Shown here: piece by piece, positions 1-9,860 of the stretch
Position numbering within the stretch: position 1 is the first letter of the stretch
Layout of the letters: every line of letters starts with the position of its first letter
Assembly: GCA_003427395.1 (NCBI GenBank)
Contig: BFEA01000498.1
Coordinates: 867,994-898,157 of the forward strand
DNA from: Chara braunii
Lineage: Eukaryota; Streptophyta; Charophyceae; Charales; Characeae
Direction of reading: 5' to 3'
Length of the DNA: 30,164 bases
The notes under the pieces: model-generated
Database searches by the model: none
Seen by the model: the letters and a program-made list of their open reading frames with translations, nothing else
What the model was told of the DNA's origin: nothing
Position numbers and translations under genes: made by a program

Positions 1-1305
1 CATGAAAGGGGGACCTCTTGGCCGCATCACGCAGTAGTTTGATATTTTTCTTTTTAGAGTCGGAACGCTTCCCCCAAAATTCATCGAGGTGAACGACGGG
101 GTTTCGCCGCTCTAGCCGGGTGCGCCGGTCGTACCTCTCGCGTTCCCCTACAGTCCGGTCAGGGTCCCACGAGGCACAACTCGTCTTCCCTGCGGAGCTG
201 TCACCATCCTCAGAGGCGTATCCCTACCGAGCTACTGATCTACATACAAAAGCTTTTACATGCAATCGTAGAGGTAGACCAGCCAGGGGCGTTTTGCTCG
301 TTTCGCCGTAGTATAGACAATTCTTATTGGTGAATATAGATTGATTCCATGGAAGTCACTCCTAGTCTTTTATAAAGACGCTTTCTGGGAGACAGTGTCA
401 TTCCATCAGAAAACACGCATATGAGTTACATGAGACATTCAGACGTTTCAATCAAACACATGAATGTAAAAAACCACAACACAAATAGATGTTGCTAACA
501 ACCACACGAGAGTGGTAACCAAGTCATACATAGATGTCGCATTAAGACATATGAGCGTTACAACCAAACATTTTTAGAGTAATTACCAAAAACACATACA
601 TGACAGTCAAAACACATAGAGGTTGCAAACGAAGACATACAAATACGGCATGTAGGTAGCGAATCATCCCAAAGGCGGAAACAACAATCTTTCGCATGTA
701 TGAGAGATTCGATGACAGGGAACATGCCTTTGTTTTCACTATCTCATAAAGCTGAAAGGAAAGTTTTCAAGAGCGTTCCACAATTAATGTGCGTGAAAAC
801 TTACAAGAGGATCACCTCCTTGATACCGTCGACAGCCACAATTTGCAGAGACAGGAACTCACTGAATCAAATTTGCAAAAGCAACTCTGTATTGTAGCGA
901 TATGCCCAAGACACTCTCTATTATTTTTCCTGTGACTTCCTGTAATCCAAACCACTCGCGTCCCTCCTAGTACAGAGGTCATCGCCTGACTGCGAACGAC
1001 CATCAATCTTAAATATATACAAAAGAAAGGAACAAAATCTATGTGCCGCATTCGCCCCTCATCATAATGTCTGCGAAATTTGTCGCGGAAAAGTGATAAT
1101 CATAGGGGCAGGCTGACCATGTTTTCTTGGTCGGCACTACTGAGTCTTATCATGTTTTAGCCATCTCGAGGGCGAAGCTTGATGATCCGATCGTAGGAGT
1201 CTAACCCGCTACCCTCCCCCCTGGGTGGTCCACTCCAGAGGGACCCATAGAGGGCGGACGACTCCTAGTGACCGTAAAGCGCGTGAGTCGCCCGAGCGCG
1301 CCTAT
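1..1305. other. No gene recognised; weak degenerate repeats
   Basis: I see no coding region that I can support here. Between about 350 and 690 the sequence is A/C-rich and has a loose repeat related to ACATAGATGTTGC (near 483-495, 528-540 and 612-626), too degenerate to define a unit. The short reading frames elsewhere have no recognisable domain and no splice or promoter context. Confidence 0.4.
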
Positions 1306-1815
1306 CTAGCCGGGCATGCCACCGGATGAACGCCTCGTTGATCGCATCCTCCGCACTCGTCCTTGCCATCGTAGTCGTAGGTCAGTCGTGTTGTAGAGCT
1401 CCGTCATTTGTCGCGCCAATGTCAGCAGAACGGACCACAAAGGTATACCGAGGCGCTTAAGGTATTGAGCGGAAGTGTCTCGAAGCCAAAGGAACACCAT
1501 TCGCGCTTCGGATCGCCTGAAGAGTACTCCAACGGTGACTCGAGAGACGAGCTCCATGTTCGAGACACGATGAAAATACAATGTATGCCCTTGCAGCTCG
1601 TTTGGACGCCGAATCACATTCGGTCGAATCTCCGATCGCTCTTCCGGAAGAAACCCACGTCCGTTGTTGACGATCCCGACGAAGCCGAGCCATCGAGTCG
1701 GAGTCCCATCGAACACCATCGACATCCTCTCTGCCCATGCAATGCGGTCTACATCGATCGTATCTCGAGTCAGGAAATACCTGGGGATCGTCAGATTGCG
1801 CCGAGCTCCAGCCAT
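1306..1815 (-). pseudogene. Possible coding exon, unknown protein (169 codons)
   Basis: I do not recognise this protein. The minus-strand frame is open for 169 codons, with a varied residue composition that includes Trp, Tyr and Met (for example RIAWAERMSMVFDGTPTRW and SVLLTLARQMTELYNTTDL). That looks more protein-like than the opposite strand, which is also open here. Directly upstream on the minus strand, at 1817-1827, is TTGTGATGCAG, a good splice acceptor, so this may be an internal or last exon rather than a gene starting at its ATG. A second possible exon (1838-2250) lies just upstream on the same strand. No domain, promoter or poly(A) signal was identified. An ancient transposon remnant or a chance frame in GC-rich DNA are the alternatives. 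Confidence 0.35.
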
Positions 1816-1837
1816 CCTGCATCACAAAGAACCATCA

Positions 1838-2250
1838 TCAAATACGAAAGAGTCTTAGCAAGTTTTCCTCCTGCCGCTGGAGGGTCTCATCGTCACATCT
1901 CTCCGTGACACGGAATCCGACATCATACGGTCCAACGTCATCGTAATGCTCAATGTACACGAATGGTCCCTGCCGAGCATGGTGGATCCGCATAATGCAC
2001 AGGGACAGCCACATGCTCTCGTCCTCAAACTTGCGGTGGATCGACTCGTTCACGATGTCGTAGACGACCCCGACGTCGAACCAATGCTTCTTCCTAAGGG
2101 GGCAGACGCCAACGCTTAGTACCAGCTTCATAGCCGTAGTCACAAATGCGTAAATCGGCGGCGGGTCCTCAAGGGTTCCTTGGTCCTCCCTGAGCTCCAC
2201 CTCGGTCGGGTAGACGTCCACTGGATGGAAGACCATGCGGCAGACTCTCG
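1838..2250 (-). pseudogene. Possible upstream coding exon of the same unknown gene
   Basis: The frame from about 2250 down to 1838 is open and protein-like: VYPTEVELREDQGTLEDPP near the start, then a stretch containing KKHWFDVGVVYDIVNESIH and RKFEDESMWLSLCIMRIHH. It ends in a stop just before the splice-acceptor-like TTGTGATGCAG at 1817-1827. No clear GT donor was found between the two frames, so the join is unproven. A third Ala/Ser/Arg-rich frame lies further upstream at about 2442-2266 and could be a first exon (it begins MAKGVSRTAREMGARV). The three same-strand blocks suggest one broken or spliced gene. I recognise no family. Confidence 0.3.
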
Positions 2251-2442
2251 CCCATCCTTGCTAAATCCTCCTACGGGTACTGCAGACGCCCTTGCCTCCG
2301 TCTTGCTCGGAAACAGCATGATGGTGGCGACCGTCGCGATCCTTCGTCGCGAACTGCCCGAGGCGGCACTGCTTGCGGCACCCGCGTTGTCTGTTACCCG
2401 CGCCCCCATCTCTCTGGCAGTCCGACTTACTCCCTTAGCCAA

Positions 2443-4324
2443 GGCTTGACACGATAAGCGATGGAGGCCACGGCGAACTAACTTTCGCTGTCGTCCTAGA
2501 AAGAAAACGACAATATAAGAACCTTGTAGTGAACTGAAATATACGACAGGCTGGGCTATATATATATAGAATGACGTCGAGGATGCACATGTTAAATGTA
2601 GGGCGATTCCTATCGCTACTTAGTCCCACAAGACTTACGGGAATTGGACACTACCCATCTTTCCGGGGTGTCCCCTCGAGCCAGACGAGGCTCCCAGGTG
2701 CATGCTTATTAGAGTTATTTCCTATGTGCCGGATAGTTCAAGCAAGAAAAGGGCAAAAATAGTGGAGCCTTGTCGACCTGTTTCGCCGCGTCCTACAATT
2801 CTTGTCGCGGGTAATAGGTGAGGGTCGCTTCATAGTAATATAACGGGCGACCCACATCGTTGAATTCCTAATGCGGAGACCGCCTAACCGAATAAAGGAA
2901 AACAAAATCAATGACAAGATCCCTCCCTCGCGAGCCTCAATCGACCAAGGATCTTACGAACCAAAACAAAAAAAAACATTGGAGTTTTTCATAGGCGGAG
3001 CGTCCCATCCGCAAGACCCTAGTCCTCGTTGGACATACAAAGTTTTTGCTCACATGCCTGCAACAAAGTACAAGGCCAAAACAGATTCCAAGGATAGGCA
3101 GGAACACCCGGGGTCAGACAACACTTCCTTTTTCACGTTTGAGCACACACAAACCAGCCTTCTTTTCTTTCAACAGAATATTCAAGGAAATAGAAATGGG
3201 GCAAGCAAAGTGTGGTTTCACGTGGGGAGTGATGGTCCAAGTCACTTACTGACCTTGAGTGAAGTGTCGTTGATGCCGACTGGCTCACCCAAGAAAGCCA
3301 AGTTGAATCTCGAATGTCAACCACACTCCAAAAAAAATGTCTTGAATAAAATTTCACACGAGCTGTGAACCCCAACAATTATTTGAGGCCCTTACTCGCC
3401 TTGGCAAGCCCCACCGGCGATGAGTGGTACCTCCGGTTCCAAATTGGTCCCACCGGGCCCAATGTAATGATGGTTGCCGACGCACTTCAAAATAAATCCC
3501 TCGGTGTCGAAGTGTCGGAGGTCCAATCAATAGGACCGTCGATGCGGTGCAGTCCCAAATGGTCCCAATGGTGCCAAGGGTCAGTACCAAGGGTTCTACC
3601 ACGCCAAAACGTCAAGGACTTGCGCCGTTCTCGCTACAAAAAAATCCCTTGCGTCATACCGCCACAAGTTTGTACCGGTGTTCGCCTTGAGCATGTGCCG
3701 CACTCGGCACCTCCCTCGGACCATTACGACACACTTGGAATGCCACTCAGAATTAATTGGTGCTACCGCCGTGAACTGCCAACAAGCGGGTGAGTGGTAC
3801 CGTCGCCTTGTCACGCCACAACCCGAGATCCTTGCTTCCAAAATAAAGAGGCACCGCCTTGGCGTCAAAACCAGGTCCGACGGCGATTCCGCGGCACTCC
3901 CGCAAAATTATCTCGACGCCCACGTACGACAAGGTTGGTAACGCTGCTCCGCATGCGGACGTAGCCTTGCCGCTTGATTACTCCGGTAGCATGCTCCCTT
4001 ACGTCGGCCACGTCCAAGCTAAAAATAATAAAACCCGGCCCAACGGCCGAAGCTACGTCCAAAATGCCGCTCTTGAGTCTTGGAGGTGAGTTCCCGCTCC
4101 AATGGAGTGGTCCCTAGCACATGTGCCGTAGGTACGGTACCAACCCAAGGTGGCAGAAAGGTGCCTCCACCTTGTATCTATGGCGGCTCCTCCTCCTCCT
4201 CTTGGATTAAAAAGCAAACACGAACATCTTCTTATCTAGTACTCAATGACCACTCTTCACTTAAGATTTGTAGGCCCAAGGACAAACAAAACTCACCACT
4301 GACTGCAGTCAGGACTTTTATTAG
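2443..4324. other. No gene recognised; Pro/Lys-rich frame and local repeats
   Basis: 2871-3368 (+) is open for 165 codons, but its Lys/Ser/Pro-rich translation matches nothing I know and I do not call it a gene. From about 3365 to 4200 the sequence is richer in C and G and carries short scattered repeats such as GAGTGGTACC (3422-3431 and 3792-3801), consistent with an old degenerate repeat. A TA dinucleotide run lies near 2556-2569. Confidence 0.35.
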
Positions 4325-6120
4325 TCATTTTGCCAATAAGGCTAAATTTTGTTGTTTGGGATATAATATTCCTAGTCCAATCTGATGTCTAGGAAAGGTG
4401 ATTGTTTCCCATGCTACCTTGGGCATGTACCCTTTCTGTTCTTGTGCTTCTGGCTTCCAGACGAAGCGCCCAGTCGCCCTCTTCATTTGTCTATATATCT
4501 TGTCACAGAGAAGATGAAATGTTAGTGTGAACCACAATACCGATCCTGCTGCAGTTGATAGGACCAAGGCCCGACCCAGTAGATACAGATATTTTGTCTG
4601 CTTCCGACTTGTTATTCGGTTGCAATACTTTTCCACCAACAAGGCATCTTGAAACTTTGAGTTATTAGAGAAGGACACTTGTAACAATATTTTCAGTTAT
4701 ACTTCTATGTCTCACAAAGTCCCCTTGTTCTTTACCAATCAAGTCTGGCAGGTATTTTGTTAACCGTAAAGTCAGAGTTTTTGTCAACAGTTTGTATGAA
4801 GCATTTAGAAGTGAAATCGGTCGCCAGTTCTAGATTTGTTTCTTGTCTCATTTTTTATATAACAGAGAAAATACCCCTTTTGTCGTACTTTTATTTAATT
4901 TGCCCTCTGTAATAACTTTATTTAAATATACTCAATAACATTGGAGCTAATTGAGGTCATAAAACCACATACACCTCAATTGGGAAACCATCTTCCCCGG
5001 GACATTACCTTAAGCCATTCTACTGGCAGCTACTGATACCTCCTCTAGCGTCAATGGTTTATCACGATCCAAGCGTGCTTTAAGAGATATCTTATTATTA
5101 GAGCGATTTCAAAAGGTGCTTGTTATTCTTAGGTCGAATCCATGTCATCATACTGTCGTCGAGTTGTTAATACATCTTCAAAATAAAGTTTGGCAAATTT
5201 ACACATTTGATGTAGATTATCGAAAACTATCAGATGGGCGAAATCGAAAACTATCAGATGGGCGGAGAATGGGTGTAACAATGTTTCATTGGTGGGTGTG
5301 ATTTTTATAGTATCAGATGACGAAATATTTCTTTAGTTAATTTATCACCTGTAACAATGTTTTTTTGGCTCAGCCACTCTTTCTACTTTTTCGATTCTTG
5401 AATATGCATTATTTCCAGTTTGACCAGTAGTCGTTTCCATACCATTGTCCAATACCCATCTGAAACATCATCATAACCCTGTCTCTCTTCTACAGCTTCA
5501 ATTCTATAAGTGATATATTTTCCTCCCTTCTTCGATTCTGTGTTTTAATCCCAAAAAAAATGTTGAATGCTTGCTGCAGTATATGAATTTCCACCTCCAC
5601 CTAGTCATTCTCCTAGCAGAACAACTCTTTAACTCCCTGCCAGACCTCTAATTGGTTATGCGCCTAGTGAATTATACCTGGGTCCTTCAGCAGAGATACA
5701 TTCAATTTGTAATAGCCTGGGGCCCTTTTGGGGGTTCCATTGATTTGGAAAGCCTCTACCACTAGTTTGTGGTTTGAAAGGTTTAAGATGTGTATATCCA
5801 AGTTTGTACAATATTTCCATGATTGACCTTTCATCAAATGATAATTCATTCTTCTTCGGACTGGTGGGGTTTGTGAACCAAACCAAATGCAAGCTTGGGT
5901 GATTGGGTGGAGCATTCGGTAGGCATCGACCAGATTTTGTGATATTATGAAATTGTGCAACAGTCTAATATCCAGTCTGATTGGACCCACTTTGGGACTG
6001 TCTAATCCTGGGTTCAGGATAGTATTACGGTCAGCTGCAAGAATTATATGTTCGGAATCCGGCACTAGACCCGGTAGCTCAGCTAAAAAAAACAGTCTTT
6101 CGTTATAATCAACAGGTACT
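4325..6120 (-). mobile_element. Decayed LINE (non-LTR retrotransposon), 5'-truncated, RT palm deleted
   Basis: This is a remnant of a LINE ORF2, the protein that nicks target DNA and reverse-transcribes element RNA there. In minus-strand order, about 6117-5664 holds the C-terminal half of the APE-type endonuclease: VPVDYNERLFFLAELPG, then LAADRNT (from GDFN), NLVDAYRMLHP, RRMNY (from SRLDY) and LSNHKLVV (from SDHK), followed by GYYKLNVSLLKDPG. At 5640-5110 the endonuclease-RT linker is recognisable (HNQLEVWQGVKELF, FGIKTQNRRREE). At 5090-4690 the RT start is readable across stops and shifts: LTLEEVSVAASRMA, PGKMV for the KxPGxDG block, then LLNASYKLLTKTLTLRL and GKEQGDFVRHRS. The next block, 4687-4325, is already the C-terminal region: YLYLLGRALVL, FVWKPEAQ, VAWETITFPRHQIGLGI, NLALLAK. 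The palm with YxDD is therefore missing. Homology stops near 6120, as in typical 5' truncation. The element is dead. Confidence 0.87.
5221..5264. repeat. 24-bp perfect tandem duplication
   Basis: CGAAAACTATCAGATGGGCG occurs at 5221-5240 and again at 5245-5264, joined by AAAT. The identity suggests a recent slippage duplication inside the decayed LINE. Confidence 0.9.
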
Positions 6121-6900
6121 TAGACATAACGGTCCAGACCAAAGTCCCCATTTCGAATTTTACCCATACCGACCTTCCTCATAGACGGGTGTTGTTTCCG
6201 GACCGGGCCTCCAGGTCTTGACTTCCTATCATTATAAAAAAGGGGATGTTGGTTGCAGATTCGTGGTGACGTAATCTCCTTCCCTCCCCTTTGCTTCACT
6301 TCGTGAAACATTGTCGGACCTCACCATTGTCGTGGCAAACACCATTACAAGGGTATTTGCCATCATTTGTGAAGGTCACGGAATGTGTACCAGCGATGAT
6401 GAGTGGGATAGTGCCGCGCCTATTATTTTTTTCTGCGGGACGCCGGCCTGAGCTGCCGTAGTCGGGGCGGTGAGGGTGAGTAGAGCTAGGATTGGAGAGT
6501 GTGCATGGGGCACGCATTATTGCGACACGCAAGAGATAACTAGGCTACCGTCGACCGTATGAGTCGGCGGGGTGATTTATGGGCCCGCACAGCGGTGCGT
6601 ACGAATGGCGTACGCTAGAAATACACATCAGCCCTTGCTACGGCGTATGCCGTAACAAATGGTTTGGCGTAAACCTCGACCGTCGGCCGAGGGTGTCCAC
6701 GAGGCTGTATATAGCCGGTGGGCTACGAGGCCCGGTCCGGTATAGGCCTTGTTTGATCGGCGTGCGGAGGGTATTTTGGCGTGCGGCTGTCGCTTCCGCG
6801 GCTCCCTTTTTATTGCGTTTATCTTATTTATTTCCGTTTCTTTTTATTTTTGATTAAATTTTTGGTTTTTTTTTGTCTTACATCTATACAATGATCGGGT
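6121..6900. other. No gene recognised
   Basis: Frames here are short. 6256-6325 is one copy of a 70-bp dispersed repeat listed separately. A small hairpin, TACGGC-GTAT-GCCGTA, lies near 6639-6654. A T-rich tract (about 6806-6880) follows GC-rich DNA. Nothing else could be supported. Confidence 0.4.
6256..6325. repeat. 70-bp dispersed repeat, copy 1
   Basis: This segment is closely similar to 12890-12959. The shared core includes TTCGTGG(T/C)GACGT, CTTCCCTCCCCTTTGCTTC and CTTCGTGAAACA(T/A)TGTCGGACC. Flanking sequences differ, so it is a dispersed repeat, probably part of a larger element whose ends are not visible. Confidence 0.85.
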
Positions 6901-6912
6901 CCGGTTATAAGA

Positions 6913-6990
6913 TCCATTATTAGTGGAATGGGCAAGTTATGCTGACGAGTGTTGCGGGTGTGCGGAATTGGGTTCGATTCCTTACCAAAG
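6913..6990 (+). repeat. tRNA-like head with Pol III A and B boxes (possible SINE)
   Basis: TAGTGGAATGGG at 6921-6932 fits the A-box consensus TRGYNNARNNGG at every position. GGTTCGATTCC at 6971-6981 is a perfect B box. Their starts are 50 bp apart, which is normal for an internal Pol III promoter. I could not fold a convincing cloverleaf, so a tRNA-derived SINE head is more likely than a tRNA gene. The 3' body and any target duplication were not resolved. Confidence 0.45.
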
Positions 6991-7370
6991 TCCGAACCGG
7001 TTTTCATCCCTAACCCAACGGAATATAGTCTAGGAACGGAAACCCTTCCGGCGCTGAGAAAGAATACTTGGAATAGTTGATGGCCAATGAGAGGTTAGGA
7101 AGGTCTACCATTTCACTATTGGCACGGCAACAAAGTTAGGACCATCCGATTCCACCGCTAGTGGGATTTGGTACACTCGGGCCTGACGTTGGTGGTACTC
7201 GTAGAGATCTGCGCAGACCCACCCCGGGCATGGGCCTGGCCCAGTCAAGTAAGGGGTTCGACTGCTGGCCAGCGGACTCCAGGGGTGAACTCGCCACGCG
7301 GCAGCAGTGGAGGAATGTGGAGTGAAACCGCAGAAACAGGGGAAGTGGGGCTTATCTTGCCCACCGCCCG

Positions 7371-7745
7371 CGGATCTGGCTCAGCTGGTACACCTGCAAA
7401 CTGCTGAAAAACAGACCCGAGTTCGGGCTCCGCTGGAAATAGATGGGTGGAATACTGAAAAGTTGTGCTTTGCAGGGGGAGGCAGGTCTTGTTTTGGCTG
7501 CTACCCACTCAGCTGGTACACCTGCAAACTGCTGAAAAACAGGCCCGAGCGCAGGCACCACTGGATAGAGATGAGTAGGCAGGGTCATTTCCGCAGCACC
7601 AGCAGTATCAGCAGACCTAGTTCAGCTGGCACACACACAGACTGTGTAAAACAGGTTTGTGGGATCGGTGCCTGCGGACCTAGCTCAGCTGGTAAACCTC
7701 TGAACTGTTAAAATACACACTCAGTCTCGGATCTGATCCTGCACA
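7371..7745 (+). repeat. Cluster of four tRNA-like repeats (SINE-like)
   Basis: Four related segments each begin with an A-box-like block: TGGCTCAGCTGG (7377-7388), CCACTCAGCTGG (7505-7516), TAGTTCAGCTGG (7618-7629) and TAGCTCAGCTGG (7681-7692). The first two share a long downstream stretch containing TACACCTGCAAACTGCTGAA. In the first copy AGTTCGGGCTCC at 7420-7431 resembles a degenerate B box. The third and fourth copies keep only the start and an AACTGTTAAAA-type middle. Spacing is irregular (128, 113 and 63 bp). This is the signature of tRNA-derived SINE monomers or partial tandem copies. A U6-like sequence follows 24 bp later. Confidence 0.6.
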
Positions 7746-7768
7746 GTTCCACTGTGGGACTGTCGTTT

Positions 7769-7861
7769 GTCCTTCGGGACATTCGTTAAAATTGGAACGA
7801 CACAGAGAAGGTTAGCATGGCCTCTACGCAACAGTGACACGCACAAGTCTGGGATGGGCCT
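7769..7861 (+). pseudogene. U6 snRNA-like sequence, diverged 3' half
   Basis: U6 is the catalytic-core RNA of the spliceosome. The 5' hairpin (GTCCTTCGGGAC), the TTAAAATTGGAACGA stretch, the ACAGAGA box (7802-7808, in CACAGAGAAGGTTAGCATGG) and GACACGCACAA are all present in order and at about U6 spacing. The region corresponding to the internal stem-loop is altered (CCTCTACGCAACAGTG) and the 3' end (GTCTGGGATGGGCC) departs from the plant-type end. A T-rich tract follows. No upstream sequence element with TATA was seen at the usual distance. I read it as a U6-derived retrocopy, possibly part of a composite element with the tRNA-like repeats just upstream. Confidence 0.75.
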
Positions 7862-7869
7862 CTTTTTCT

Positions 7870-9080
7870 TTTCCAAAAAAAATGCTCCGCAGTTGAAGAG
7901 TTGTTGTAGGACCATGCGCTAATCGGAGAAGAGAACAAGCCTGGAGTTGACAACAACTGAAAAGGGCAAAGAAGAAGAAGGCGGAGGCAACGAGGAAGAA
8001 GAAGGAAAAGTGGTGGAAAACGCTTATCTTGCCTGATTCCTAACGGAATCAAGCAAGGGAAAATGCTATTCTGCCATTTTTGGGCCAGGCGAATTCAGTG
8101 GTAGCCTTAGTTTTAGTGCTAGGTTAGTAGAGAGAAAGTTAGTAGAAAAGTGAGCTGTGCGGAGGTGCCGAGGAGGGTGGATAGTATGGCAGATGGGAAA
8201 TTACCCAGCTCATCCGATTCTTAACGAAATCGGACAAGGAAAGAGGCAAACTAAGGGTTTTGGGGTATTGCGAGTTGAATGGTAGTGTTAGTTTGGGAGT
8301 TGGAGCAGTATTGGGGATGCTATGAGACGGGAAGGAGGTGCACGGGGTATTGAGAGTGTGGCTATGGCTTGAATGGAAAAACGCATATCTCACTTGAGTC
8401 TTAATGAAATCAAGCGCGGGAGGGTACTAAACTGCAGTTCTAGGCCAGTGCAAGGCCGATTGTGGTGTTAGTTTTCATGTTAGGTTGGTGGTTTGGTCAG
8501 TGAAGAAGGTAGCAGCAGCGTACGAAGGAGTAAACTGAGAAGCGCAGTTAATAGCTACGGGGACGAAGAGCGGGAAAAGAGGTGAATGGCGAGGGCGAGT
8601 CCGACAGAGGTGTGGGAGATAACACGGCTGGAAGGAGGGGGAGATAGTAAATATGGACATGACGGGGAAGACAGGGGGCAGCGGGATAGGATTGGGTATA
8701 CTTACCTGGCGTGGGGACTGAAGCTGTAAGGGCAGCGTATCTTTCCACAAACTGGCTGGAAATTCATCCTCATTTTGTACATTTGGTGAGCAGCGCGGCG
8801 ATCCCCACGGTTGTGGCTGTTGTCCTCCTCATCGTCTGTGGTTGCGCCCCTGCAGACGGACTTCGTCACGCTTCCTATTGGGCTGTTCCGCCCCATGTCA
8901 AGCGGGCTGCGTTGTTGCTTATATTCACCAGGTGGGGTATAAACCTGGTCAGGGAGCTGGCCAGGTGCACCGAAACAGGAGGAAGAGGAGGAACAAAGGG
9001 AGAGCTTCAGGGAGAAAAGGGGGAAAACGGGAGTGAAAATTGCATAGCTCAAAGGTTCCTTAATGGATTCGGGTGAGTAA
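7870..9080. repeat. Dispersed ~110-bp repeat with conserved hairpin, four copies
   Basis: Four diverged copies start near 8016, 8198, 8376 and 9034. Each reads roughly GAAAA-CGCATATCTC, then a hairpin around TTAA, then AAGCAAGGG-type sequence, and in most copies TTTTGGG and a GTGGTGTTAGTTTT-like end. Copy 1 folds as a 13-bp stem with one mismatch (8028-8040 with 8045-8057, loop TAAC). Copy 2 pairs TCCGATTC (8213-8220) with 8226-8234, with one bulge. Copy 3 pairs CTTGAGTC (8393-8400) with 8406-8414. Copy 4 (about 9048-9076) pairs only partly. The intervening DNA is purine-rich, and I see no gene. Confidence 0.6.
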
Positions 9081-9860
9081 AGGTGCTGAATAGGGGTTTT
9101 GAGGCGCTGCGGATTGATTGGCCACGTGAGTTTTTCCGTTTGCGTAGCGGTCTGGCCGGTACAAGCACTAGGGGCTCCACGTGAGGGGAGTCTGGTTCAA
9201 CAAGGAGTAGTGTCATGGCCGTTTTTCTTTAGAAGTTTGTGGTCGATCTTGTCGGTTTAGCATGACCATCTTCTACGGCATCTTTCTCGTTGAGGTGGGA
9301 GTGCGCGACATGCATGCTCGTGATGCTGCTGACTGGGATTGGCAGGGGCTATTGCATCATCAGCCTTCAGAAATTTGAGCTTGCACGTCACTTTATGTTG
9401 GAGGCCCTCTCGCAAGTGCTTGAGCAACCTTTCCTCAGAACCTTGAGTATCTTGAGCGACTCTTCTTTCCCCCTTACTCTTCGATCTTCTTGCAAGGCTT
9501 TTGGAGAGGAGGACAACTAGTGGGATCCTATCCTGACTAGGCTGTGTTTTGACTTTTTCCGTGGGACCTCAGGAGCCCACGAGATTGTGGGAGCTCTACT
9601 GGGATCCAGGCGGGACCCCAGAGGCGGGGAATTGAGAGGTAGGCCGACGCGATGGGCGCTAGTTCCCGATTGACCCCTACGTTGTATTCCCGTTTTCATA
9701 CTCACTGAGTTTGATTGGCATAAATATGCCCTTTTTATTTTATTCGGGATTTAATCAGAATCCAATTAAATTAACTAGGCATGCAAATAATCTGTTTAAG
9801 TTTGAGAAACAATTTGTTTTATTTTGCCATCCTATTTGAATGGTTTTGAACCTTCCCAAG
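9081..9860. other. No gene recognised
   Basis: The 76-codon frame at 9290-9520 (+) has no recognisable motif. Small inverted pairs (GTGGG/CCCAC near 9560-9591) are present, but nothing else could be supported. Confidence 0.35.

Noticed and set aside
1408-1908. 166-codon plus-strand ORF
   Set aside because: It is antisense to the more protein-like minus frame 1815-1306 and has no recognisable motif.
2871-3368. 165-codon plus-strand ORF
   Set aside because: It has low-complexity Lys/Ser/Pro content, no domain, and no promoter or splice context. A chance frame cannot be excluded, so it is not called.
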